Shown in pieces: positions 23,437 to 30,335 of a stretch of 35,265 nt of DNA (position 1 is the stretch's first letter; every line of letters begins with the position of its first letter). The notes beneath the pieces were generated by a model that worked only from the letters and a program-made list of their open reading frames with translations, made no database searches and was not told where the DNA came from. Source of the DNA: Oscillospiraceae bacterium (GTDB taxonomy: Bacteria; Bacillota; Clostridia; Oscillospirales; CAG-272); NCBI GenBank assembly GCA_015065335.1, contig SVQM01000010.1, positions 1 through 35,265 on the forward strand, given 5' to 3'. The position numbers and the translations under genes were made by a program.

Positions 23437-23466
23437 CCAAGGAACTTTTTTCAAAAAGTTCCTTGG
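23437..23466 (-). terminator. Terminator of hemW
   Basis: CCAAGGAACTTTTT and AAAAAGTTCCTTGG form a 14-bp stem about 40 nt after the hemW stop, followed on the reverse strand by AACCTCAAAAACTTTTAATTG. Confidence 0.75.
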
Positions 23467-23506
23467 TGGGGTGTGGGGCAAAGCCCTGCATGGAATACCC
23501 CTATGA

Positions 23507-24691
23507 TCACATTCCGTTCCAGATAACACTGCTGTCAAAGTCCAGAAGATCGGACAGGATATAGTTTGACACAAACATACCGCTTGGTGTAAGTGCGATA
23601 CTGTTCTCACGTCTGACCATAAATCCGCCTCGGAGATACGGCACCAGCTTCCGTCCGAACATTTCCTCAAAATCCGCATTGAAGCGGAATCGGAACTCAT
23701 CAAGCTTTATTCCTGCCGCAAGGCGAAGTCTCAGCATCACGTATTCGCCGAGTCTCTCCTTTGGCGTTATCTCCTCGGAGGAATCTATTATATCCACCGC
23801 TGCAAGAGGCTGTTCCACTCCTGCGATGTATTTTTCAATGGAACGGCTGTAGGAGAATCGGTTGTTATTGAAATAGGAATGCGCACCCGGACCGAATCCG
23901 AGATATTCAAAACAGTTCCAGTATTTCAGATTGTGGCGTGAATGGCGTCCCGGAACGGCAAAATTCGATATCTCATACTGCGGATATCCCTCGGAATTGA
24001 GATATTCCACGGCACGAAGGTACATATCGGCCTCCGCATCCTCATCGGGGAATACGAAATTCGAACGGTTCACGAAAAGAGGCGTACCCGGCTCAAGCTT
24101 TAAATCATAGAGGGAAATATGCTCGACCTTCAGCTTTGCGGCATACCGCAGATTCCGCATAAGTGAATCCATAGTCTGACCGGGAATACCGAACATCAGG
24201 TCAACGGAGATATTGTCAAAGCCTGCCTCTCTCGCCATTCGGTAGGATCGCTCAAAATCGGCCCTGTTGTGGCGGCGGGAGAGCATCTTCAGCTCTGTAT
24301 TATCACCCGTCTGCAGTCCGAATGAAATACGGTTCACCCCTACACGACGGAGCTTTCGGAGCATATCGGGTGTTACCGTTGCGGGATTTGCCTCAATGGT
24401 GAACTCCGGCTCACGTGTAAGATTGAAATTCTTCTTTATTCCTCGGATGAGCTTTACAAGAAGCTCTGTGGGAAGTGTAGTGGGGGTGCCTCCGCCGATA
24501 TATACCGTATCGCAGGTGTACTCAGCCGCACTCTCACGGTAATCGCTCATGTGAAGGAGGAGAGCATTCACATACCTCTCCATTATCTCCTCACCCGAGG
24601 GCACAAAGGAGTAAAAATCACAATACGCACATTTTGACAGACAAAACGGTATGTGCACGTATATGCCGAGGATCTTACTTGGTTGCGGCAT
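23507..24691 (-). CDS. hemW: HemW-type radical SAM protein (coproporphyrinogen oxidase-like)
   Basis: Radical S-adenosylmethionine protein of the HemN/HemW group; most short members like this are haem chaperones rather than coproporphyrinogen III dehydrogenases. The 394 residues start GIYVHIPFCLSKCAYCDF, with Cys17, Cys21 and Cys24 binding the 4Fe-4S cluster. VYIGGGTPT, IEANPATVTP and the HemW C-terminal domain (GFGPGAHSYF and YVMLRLRLAAGI) follow. The extra N-terminal Cys and length of true HemN are lacking. AAAGGAG precedes the ATG. No other haem genes are nearby. Confidence 0.93.
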   Translation of the reverse strand: MPQPSKILGIYVHIPFCLSKCAYCDFYSFVPSGEEIMERYVNALLLHMSDYRESAAEYTCDTVYIGGGTPTTLPTELLVKLIRGIKKNFNLTREPEFTIEANPATVTPDMLRKLRRVGVNRISFGLQTGDNTELKMLSRRHNRADFERSYRMAREAGFDNISVDLMFGIPGQTMDSLMRNLRYAAKLKVEHISLYDLKLEPGTPLFVNRSNFVFPDEDAEADMYLRAVEYLNSEGYPQYEISNFAVPGRHSRHNLKYWNCFEYLGFGPGAHSYFNNNRFSYSRSIEKYIAGVEQPLAAVDIIDSSEEITPKERLGEYVMLRLRLAAGIKLDEFRFRFNADFEEMFGRKLVPYLRGGFMVRRENSIALTPSGMFVSNYILSDLLDFDSSVIWNGM

Positions 24692-24708
24692 AGGTTTACT
24701 CCTTTCTG

Positions 24709-24766
24709 TGTAGTAGCCTTCCCCAGCAGGGGAAGGGGGACCGCGTTAGCGGTGGATGAGGTGTAT
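24709..24766 (+). repeat. Left inverted repeat flanking the GNAT gene
   Basis: TAGCCTTCCCCAGCAGGGGAAGG...GGTGGATGAGGTGT. Its reverse complement aligns with 25226-25277. It contains its own short palindrome CCTTCCCC-AGCA-GGGGAAGG. Confidence 0.75.
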
Positions 24767-24770
24767 ACGG

Positions 24771-25205
24771 TCATAGCTCTTTGCACATGAAACTCGGAGC
24801 ATATTCGACATACCCGTGTTTAGGGTAAAATTTCCACGATTCATAAAAATCTTTTTTGTCACCAAGGTGAACAATGGATCTTTTCTTTCCGACAAATCTC
24901 AAATGATCCTCGGCGGTCTTCAGCAAAGCTGTCCCGATACCTTGGCGTTTAAGATTTGCTTTGACAAAAAGTCTGTGAATTATGGCATCGTTCGTGCTTT
25001 GAACAGAATTATAGCCAACGCTTCCTATTACTCGGTCATTGTCGTCGATAGCAACCCAAAACATATCGCCTTTGTCAAAATAGTTTGATTCTATGTCAAG
25101 CAAATCCTCATTAAGTCCCGGTACTCTGCCGAGCGCATCCTTGGCTTCAAGAATCATGAATATGAGGTCGTCACGGTATTTGGGTTGGAATTGTATTATC
25201 TTCAT
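24771..25205 (-). CDS. GNAT family N-acetyltransferase
   Basis: Acetyl-CoA-dependent N-acetyltransferase of 144 residues, substrate unknown. The acetyl-CoA loop is LKRQGIGTALLKTAEDHL (about 94-111), preceded by the strand AIIHRLFVKANL and followed by YPKHGYVEY. The ATG at 25205 is assumed; no good ribosome site precedes it. The gene is tightly boxed between inverted repeats at 24709-24766 and 25226-25277 and interrupts otherwise housekeeping genes, so acquisition as a cassette is possible but not shown. Confidence 0.85.
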   Translation of the reverse strand: MKIIQFQPKYRDDLIFMILEAKDALGRVPGLNEDLLDIESNYFDKGDMFWVAIDDNDRVIGSVGYNSVQSTNDAIIHRLFVKANLKRQGIGTALLKTAEDHLRFVGKKRSIVHLGDKKDFYESWKFYPKHGYVEYAPSFMCKEL

Positions 25206-25225
25206 TTTTGTGATTTTAGATTGGT

Positions 25226-25277
25226 GACACCTCATCCGTCAGGTTCCGCCTGCCACCTTCTCCCACTGGAGAAGGCT
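25226..25277 (-). repeat. Right inverted repeat flanking the GNAT gene
   Basis: ACACCTCATCCGTC...CACCTTCTCCCACTGGAGAAGGCTA, the inverted partner of 24709-24766. Similar elements are scattered in many gut Clostridia genomes (general knowledge). Confidence 0.75.
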
Positions 25278-25280
25278 ATT

Positions 25281-25457
25281 GTAGGGGACGACGCTGCGGC
25301 GTCCTATTTTCGTACGGTCTGCATTTCCGTTTGCGGGCGGATATGGAATCCGCCCCTGCGGTAAATCGTTTGTTTCTTCGTAGGGGAGGGGCTTACTCCT
25401 CCCGCTTTCGTTGGGGTTAATAATTCCGTATGCGGGAGGGGAAACCCCTCCCCTACG
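25281..25457. repeat. Cluster of GTAGGGG-type palindromes
   Basis: Three elements: GGACG...CGTCC at 25286-25304; GGGCGGAT...ATCCGCCC at 25335-25355; and a larger inverted pair where CGTAGGGGAGGGG (25379-25391) pairs exactly with CCCCTCCCCTACG (25445-25457). All contain the GTAGGGG start typical of REP-like elements. The gap 25236-25686 has no gene. Confidence 0.7.
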
Positions 25458-25535
25458 AAATTATACTATATCTCCTTACTGCCATTTCGCTGTGAGAATC
25501 CGAGCGATATACCGTTATCACAGTATACCGTTATG

Positions 25536-25680
25536 CGATTTTAACGAAGTGAAAAATCGCAGCTTTCGATTGCGTACATCTGCGAAAGGCTTTAATCTGA
25601 CTTTGTCAGTTTAAAGTTCTTTGCGGAGCTTTCTTTCAAGAAAGCGACCGTACCCCTGACCGTACCCCTGACCGTACCCT
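25536..25680 (+). repeat. Interspersed repeat copy 2 plus 12-bp tandem repeat
   Basis: 25536-25559 matches the reverse complement of 4743-4766 at 23 of 24 bases, followed by shared CTTTC and CTGACTTTGTCAG. A hairpin GCTTTCTTTCAAGAAAGC lies at about 25627-25644. It is followed by ACCGTACCCCTG repeated twice and a partial third copy (about 25647-25679), just before the lepA stop. Confidence 0.65.
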
Positions 25681-25686
25681 CTCTTA

Positions 25687-27495
25687 TCAATCCTCGTCAA
25701 GCTTAAGCACAGCCATGAACGCCTCGGGTGAAACCTGAACCGAGCCGAGCTTACGCATCTTCTTCTTACCCTCTTTCTGCTTCTCCAGCAGCTTCTTCTT
25801 ACGGGTAATATCACCGCCGTAGCACTTGGCAAGCACATCCTTACGCATAGCCTTAACAGTCTCACGGGCAATGATCTTTGAGCCGATAGCCGCCTGTATC
25901 GGGATCTCGAAAAGCTGACGGGGGATATTCTCCTTCAGTCTCTCCGCAATACGTCTTGCTCTCGCATACGCCTTCTCGGAATGCACGATAAACGTCAGCG
26001 CATCTACCACCTCGCCGTTGAGCATAAAGTCAAGCTTCACAAGGTTTGAAGGATCATATCCGTCAGGCTCATAATCAAGTGACGCATAACCCTTGCTTCG
26101 GGATTTCAGTGCATCGAAAAAGTCATAGATTATCTCGTTGAGGGGCAGTCTGTAGAACAGCTCCACTCTCGTCTGATCAAGGTATTTCATATCCTTGAAC
26201 TCACCGCGTCTGTCCTTACACATATCCATGATACCGCCCATAAAATCAGTAGGCGTGATTATGGATGCCTTGACCATAGGCTCTGCGGCAACTTCGATCT
26301 CATCCTGTGTGGGATAGTTTGACGGATTATCGATCCGCACTACCTCACCGCTTTTCTTTGTGATCTCGTAAATAACGCTCGGTGCGGTGGTAATAAGGTC
26401 AAGATTGAACTCTCTCTCAAGTCTCTCCTCGATGATCTCCATATGGAGAAGTCCGAGGAATCCGCAACGGAATCCGAATCCAAGTGCGATTGACGTCTCA
26501 GGCTCAAAGGTCAGTGCCGCATCATTGAGCTGCAGCTTCTCGAGAGCCTCTTTTGTCTCGTTGTAGCGTGATCCGTCCGCAGGATAGATTCCCGCAAATA
26601 CCATGGGAAGTGCCTGCTTGAATCCGGGAAGTGCCTCTGTACAAGGTCTCTCTGCAAGAGTGATCGTATCACCCACACGGGTATCTCCCACATTTTTGAT
26701 GGATGCGGTAATATAACCAACGTCGCCTGCACACAGCTCTGCATCTGCCTCAAGTCCGAAGGGAGACATATGTCCAACCTCGACTACCTCGAACTCAGCG
26801 CCGTTTGACATAAGGCGAATGGTATCCCCCGCCTTTACACGACCGTCCATAACACGGATATATACCACAACACCGAGGTAGCTGTTGTATACCGAGTCAA
26901 AGATAAGCGCACGGAGAGGTGCATCGGGATCGCCATCGGGTGAGGGGATCTCCGAAACCACCGCCGCCATGACATCCTCGATATTCAGTCCCGTCTTTGC
27001 GGAGACTGCGGGGCATCCCTCGGCGGGGATACCGATAACGTCCTCTATCTCGTTTCTGACTCTGTCGGGATCGGCTGAGGGCAGGTCTATCTTATTCACA
27101 ACAGGAACGATCTCAAGTCCCTCATCCACTGCAAGATATGCGTTTCCGAGAGTCTGTGCCTCGATACCCTGTGTTGCATCGACTACGAGAAGTGCGCCCT
27201 CGCAAGCTGAGAGTGAACGTGATACCTCATAGTTAAAGTCAACGTGACCGGGGGTATCAATGAGGTTTAGCTCATACACCTCCCCGTCGGGGGCGGAATA
27301 ATTGATACGTACCGCACGTGCTTTTATCGTTATACCACGCTCACGTTCCAGATCCATATCGTCAAGGAGCTGCTCCTCCATATCACGCTTTGCCACTGTG
27401 TCGGAGAATTCGAGGATTCTGTCCGCAAGAGTAGACTTACCGTGATCGATATGTGCGATTATTGAGAAATTTCGTATATTTTTACGTCTGTCCAC
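25687..27495 (-). CDS. lepA: Elongation factor 4 (LepA), ribosomal back-translocase
   Basis: Translational GTPase that acts on mistranslocated or stressed ribosomes. The 602 residues are full length: P-loop HIDHGKST (15-22), switch II DTPGH (80-84), NKID (134-137), then the EF4-specific [15 protein letters not shown] and the C-terminal domain ending [27 protein letters not shown]. The GTG at 27495 follows AAAGGAG by 7 nt. Monocistronic, with a promoter at 27530-27558. No typical terminator stands out downstream apart from the palindromes. Confidence 0.97.
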   Translation of the reverse strand: MDRRKNIRNFSIIAHIDHGKSTLADRILEFSDTVAKRDMEEQLLDDMDLERERGITIKARAVRINYSAPDGEVYELNLIDTPGHVDFNYEVSRSLSACEGALLVVDATQGIEAQTLGNAYLAVDEGLEIVPVVNKIDLPSADPDRVRNEIEDVIGIPAEGCPAVSAKTGLNIEDVMAAVVSEIPSPDGDPDAPLRALIFDSVYNSYLGVVVYIRVMDGRVKAGDTIRLMSNGAEFEVVEVGHMSPFGLEADAELCAGDVGYITASIKNVGDTRVGDTITLAERPCTEALPGFKQALPMVFAGIYPADGSRYNETKEALEKLQLNDAALTFEPETSIALGFGFRCGFLGLLHMEIIEERLEREFNLDLITTAPSVIYEITKKSGEVVRIDNPSNYPTQDEIEVAAEPMVKASIITPTDFMGGIMDMCKDRRGEFKDMKYLDQTRVELFYRLPLNEIIYDFFDALKSRSKGYASLDYEPDGYDPSNLVKLDFMLNGEVVDALTFIVHSEKAYARARRIAERLKENIPRQLFEIPIQAAIGSKIIARETVKAMRKDVLAKCYGGDITRKKKLLEKQKEGKKKMRKLGSVQVSPEAFMAVLKLDED

Positions 27496-27529
27496 AGGAT
27501 ATCTCCTTTGTGTAATACATCATCATATT

Positions 27530-27558
27530 ATTGTAACATAATTTTGCGGATAAATCAA
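27530..27558 (-). promoter_or_regulatory. Promoter of lepA
   Basis: Reverse strand TTGATT (27558-27553), 17-nt spacer, TACAAT (27535-27530). Confidence 0.65.
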
Positions 27559-27580
27559 TACAAGAAAACATGAAACAGAA

Positions 27581-27604
27581 AAAACGCCGTTTTCACAGCG
27601 TTTT
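27581..27604 (-). terminator. Terminator of the XRE gene
   Basis: AAAACGC and GCGTTTT, with a T-run on the reverse strand, overlapping the stop codon region of the XRE gene. Confidence 0.7.
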
Positions 27605-27824
27605 ATTTTTTGGGATACGGTTCATCAATATCGGTAAGTCCCGCAAGATAATCCATGCTTGTATCAAGCGCCACAGCTATTCTGCGACACTGCTCAAAGG
27701 TATAGTACCGTTTGCCGTTTTCAATTTTTGAATAATCACTTTGATCGATACCCGTGAGCATCTGCATTTTTATTTGAGTGAATCCTCGTTTTTTGCGAAG
27801 TGCCCTAAGTCTTTCATTATCCAC
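27603..27824 (-). CDS. Small XRE-family helix-turn-helix regulator
   Basis: DNA-binding regulator of 73 residues, essentially one HTH domain of the Cro/C1 type: LRALRKKRGFTQIKMQMLTGIDQSDYSKIENGKRYYTFEQCRRIAVALDTSMDYLAG. The GTG at 27824 is chosen because GAGGTG at 27831-27836 lies 6 nt upstream; a longer form from an upstream ATG would lack a ribosome site. It faces a divergent small gene, and the 85-bp space holds overlapping promoters and a repeated ATTGACCTAT, so autoregulation is likely by analogy. Confidence 0.88.
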   Translation of the reverse strand: MDNERLRALRKKRGFTQIKMQMLTGIDQSDYSKIENGKRYYTFEQCRRIAVALDTSMDYLAGLTDIDEPYPKK

Positions 27825-27840
27825 AAATATCACCTCAGCA

Positions 27841-27891
27841 ATATTATGGCACATTGACCTATTGACAATTAGGGGTAAATTGACCTATAAT
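27841..27891. promoter_or_regulatory. Divergent promoters with repeated operator-like motif
   Basis: Plus strand: TTGACA (27862-27867), 18-nt spacer, TATAAT (27886-27891). Minus strand: TTGTCA (27868-27863), 16-nt spacer, TAATAT (27846-27841), toward the XRE gene. ATTGACCTAT occurs at 27853-27862 (complete) and again at 27879-27888, 26 bp apart, covering the plus -35 edge and -10. Confidence 0.6.
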
Positions 27892-27909
27892 GTGTTTGAG
27901 GTGATAAAT

Positions 27910-28119
27910 TTGAAATTTTCAAAAACAGAATTATGGTTGATAATTTATGCTCTTGAGCACGAAATCACCGAACTTTATAAAAAACTCGAATCATCAAATA
28001 AGGATTATAAAAATGAGAAAGGTGAATGGGGAATATCCCATGAACAAAGAGATAAATTTCTGCACGAACAAACGGCAAAAATACTCGAAAGAATAATGGT
28101 GGAAATAAACAAAAGATGA
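27910..28119 (+). CDS. Small hydrophilic protein divergent from the XRE regulator
   Basis: Predicted 69-residue protein, not recognised. A TTG start at 27910 has GAGGTG at 27898-27903 with 6-nt spacing, mirroring the XRE gene. The sequence starts KFSKTELWLIIYALEHEITE and is rich in charged residues with a likely helical, coiled-coil-like middle (ELYKKLESSNKDYKNEKGE). A consensus promoter lies at 27862-27891. Placement opposite a small regulator suggests a regulated partner, such as an antitoxin-like or accessory protein, but nothing in the sequence proves a function. Confidence 0.6.
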   Translation: MKFSKTELWLIIYALEHEITELYKKLESSNKDYKNEKGEWGISHEQRDKFLHEQTAKILERIMVEINKR

Positions 28120-28139
28120 AATGCGTTTTTTGTGATATA

Positions 28140-28443
28140 GCGTAATTCCTTTTTCGAAGGAGGTTCTTGAAAATGTCCCAACGAACACCATCGCTCCCGA
28201 TGACCGTACCCCGAGTCTCTACGAAGGCACCATCTCAAACGCCGAAGTTGCCTCGCTGCGCTCACCTCCTTGGCTGTTCCTTTCTTTTTGTTGCCTTCGG
28301 CAACACAAGAAAGCGGGAGGGCGCAATGCCCTCCCTACGGTATACTACCGGGTATTTTATATTACAGTAATCCTATATGCCTATAGCAGCGAAATAGTTC
28401 TTTTCTTCTTTCTTGGAGAAAGAAGGAGAAAAAGCCACGCTGC
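28140..28443. repeat. Repeat-rich gap without a credible gene
   Basis: Contains GTTGCCTTCGGCAAC (about 28290-28304), a GGGAGGGCGCAATGCCCTCCC palindrome (about 28316-28336) and TTCTTTCTTGGAGAAAGAA (about 28408-28426). An open frame near 28173 preceded by GGAGG encodes Ser/Pro/Arg-rich sequence running through the palindromes, as repeat elements do, and is not called as a gene. Confidence 0.6.
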
Positions 28444-29286
28444 TCAACACTCCACCGTGTACTCACTCACATTCTCAAAAGGCTCGCCGTCGATCTGCAG
28501 GTCTGTAGGACGGTCGAAATTCACCGTAATACTACGTCCTTTGTGAACGGAGATCATCTTCTTGTATTTGGGGTGCTTTCCTTTGAGGAAGCTGGGAAAT
28601 CTCAGAAGCGCCGTAAGTCTGCGAGCATTGTGCATCCAAAGCACAGTCACCTCAGATCCACGCCTGTCCTGCATGGGTGCCGCCATAACACCGCCGCCGA
28701 AGAATCTGCCCTTCATGGTAGGCACGAGCCACACATTATTATACTCATACTCAGTGCCGTCAACGGTGATCTTTGCATTAACGGGTGAAAAATCCTTGAG
28801 AAACGCACGAATGGCAACGGCAACGTAGCTCGTCTTCTTTCCCTTTACTTTAGCACGTGCCACCTCAGCACAGCAGTAACCGTCAAGCCCCAGTCCCACT
28901 CCGTTTATGAATCTATGCGTCCGACCGTTCACCGTTATCCTCGGAAGATCCGTGAGGTATTCCTTTATTGAAAAAGGTGCTGTATCCCCGTCACGGTCGA
29001 GATCCTTCAGGAAATCGTTGCCGCTTCCCGCAGCATAATATAGAATATCACAAGGCACAGAAAGCCCGTCGATATCGTTTGCGAATCTGTTGAGAGTTCC
29101 GTCGCCGCCGCAGACTATCACCTTATCGGATCCATCGGTACCGCCGAAAAGCTCCGCATATCCGTCAAGCGTCGTCATATCAATGAAATAAGGCTCCGCA
29201 TCCGCAAGATGGCCCTTCAGCTTTTCCCTGATGTCGCCTTTTTTCTTCCCTGCGCCCGGATTGTACAGTACGTAAACGTCATTCAC
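28444..29286 (-). CDS. Diacylglycerol-kinase-family lipid kinase
   Basis: Member of the DagK/YegS/LCB5 lipid-kinase family, which phosphorylates diacylglycerol or related lipids at the inner membrane face. The 280 residues carry YNPGAGKKKG (8-17), the nucleotide-site motif CGGDGTLNRF (59-68), AAGSGNDFLKDL and the late QIDGEPFE. The GTG at 29286 follows GAGAGGTG with 6-nt spacing. A good promoter lies at 29321-29349, divergent from the MscS gene. The exact lipid substrate cannot be read from sequence. Confidence 0.9.
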   Translation of the reverse strand: MNDVYVLYNPGAGKKKGDIREKLKGHLADAEPYFIDMTTLDGYAELFGGTDGSDKVIVCGGDGTLNRFANDIDGLSVPCDILYYAAGSGNDFLKDLDRDGDTAPFSIKEYLTDLPRITVNGRTHRFINGVGLGLDGYCCAEVARAKVKGKKTSYVAVAIRAFLKDFSPVNAKITVDGTEYEYNNVWLVPTMKGRFFGGGVMAAPMQDRRGSEVTVLWMHNARRLTALLRFPSFLKGKHPKYKKMISVHKGRSITVNFDRPTDLQIDGEPFENVSEYTVEC

Positions 29287-29320
29287 TTAGAGCACCTCTC
29301 CATATCTTTATGTTACTTAT

Positions 29321-29349
29321 ATTTTAATCTATATTCCCTTATATGTCAA
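29321..29349 (-). promoter_or_regulatory. Promoter of the lipid-kinase gene
   Basis: Reverse strand TTGACA (29349-29344), 17-nt spacer, TAAAAT (29326-29321). Confidence 0.8.
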
Positions 29350-29364
29350 TCACGAAAAAGCATC

Positions 29365-29394
29365 TTTACAAAAGGCTCGGAAAAGGTGTATAAT
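29365..29394 (+). promoter_or_regulatory. Promoter of the MscS gene
   Basis: TTTACA (29365-29370), 18-nt spacer, TATAAT (29389-29394). Confidence 0.7.
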
Positions 29395-29431
29395 AAATAC
29401 GGTAAAATATTTCCTTTAAGGAGGCATTAAA

Positions 29432-30247
29432 ATGGAACAAATCAAAACAAAACTTGTCGATCTGCTGTTTTCCGCAGGTCCGAAACTTCTCATAGCACTT
29501 GCAGTGCTTGTTTTGGGACACATCCTTGTACGGATTCTTCTCAGAATTCTTGACAAAGCACTTGCAAAATTCAATCTTGATGTTTCGCTCATCAGATTCT
29601 TCAACAAAACCGTAAATATAGTATCCCACATATTTATTATTCTCAGCGCACTTACTACCGTCGGGATCTCTACAACGGGAATCCTTGCTGCGATGTCTGC
29701 GGCGGCTGTAGCCGTTTCACTGGCACTGAAGGATTCCCTGTCAAACATCGCTTCCGGTATTCTCATCCTTATGTCAAAGCCATTTGTTACGGGAGATTTC
29801 ATTGAAATCGGTGACAAATCAGGTACAGTTGTGGATATCGGCATGATGTCCACCATTATTATTACAGTTGACAACCGCCGTGTAATAATCCCGAACTCAC
29901 AGATGTCCACCTCTCAGGTGATAGATTACTCCGCTGAGGATATCCGACGTGTGGATATCGTATTCTCCATAAGCTACAACGATGACGCAGAGGCGGCAAA
30001 AGCGGCAATTCTCGGTGTTGTTGAAAAGCATTCACTCATTATGCTCGACGATCCGGAAAAAAAGCCCTTTGCAAGAGTTTCAGGCTATGGCGACAGCAGT
30101 GTGAACATTACCTGCCGTGTATGGTGCAAGAGCATTGACTACTGGACTGTTTATTTCGACCTCATGGAGCAGGTCAAGGCTGATTTCGACAAAAAGAATA
30201 TCTCCATTCCCTTCAATCAGCTTGATGTTCATTTGGTGAACGATTAA
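29432..30247 (+). CDS. mscS: Small-conductance mechanosensitive channel (MscS family)
   Basis: Membrane channel that opens under hypo-osmotic tension to release solutes. The 271 residues match the minimal MscS plan: TM1 (about 17-38), TM2 (about 60-80), pore-lining TM3 with small residues and the kink (ILAAMSAAAVAVSLALKDSLSNIASGILIL, about 83-113), then the cytoplasmic beta domain (FVTGDFIEIGDKSGTVVDIG, VIIPNSQMS) and alpha/beta domain. AAGGAGG precedes the ATG. No terminator is evident before the scaffold gene's promoter. Confidence 0.95.
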   Translation: MEQIKTKLVDLLFSAGPKLLIALAVLVLGHILVRILLRILDKALAKFNLDVSLIRFFNKTVNIVSHIFIILSALTTVGISTTGILAAMSAAAVAVSLALKDSLSNIASGILILMSKPFVTGDFIEIGDKSGTVVDIGMMSTIIITVDNRRVIIPNSQMSTSQVIDYSAEDIRRVDIVFSISYNDDAEAAKAAILGVVEKHSLIMLDDPEKKPFARVSGYGDSSVNITCRVWCKSIDYWTVYFDLMEQVKADFDKKNISIPFNQLDVHLVND

Positions 30248-30266
30248 GTATTTTTCCTTATCTCTG

Positions 30267-30295
30267 TTGCGAATCCTGTGTTACTGTGGTACAAT
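30267..30295 (+). promoter_or_regulatory. Promoter of the scaffoldin-like gene
   Basis: TTGCGA (30267-30272), 17-nt spacer ending GTGG, TACAAT (30290-30295). The region from 30251 (TTTTTCCTTATCTCTGTTGC) is repeated at 31961 upstream of the secreted deacetylase. Confidence 0.72.
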
Positions 30296-30335
30296 GTTAT
30301 TAACACATATTGAATATTGATACGGAGGCATTCTC

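Noticed and set aside
24709-25277. Insertion sequence around the GNAT gene
   Set aside because: No transposase and no clear target duplication; inverted repeats alone are insufficient, so it is listed only as a finding.
28167-28370. Open frame of about 65 codons with a GGAGG site upstream
   Set aside because: The frame runs through palindromic repeat sequence and encodes low-complexity Ser/Pro/Arg-rich sequence; it is better explained as repeat DNA.
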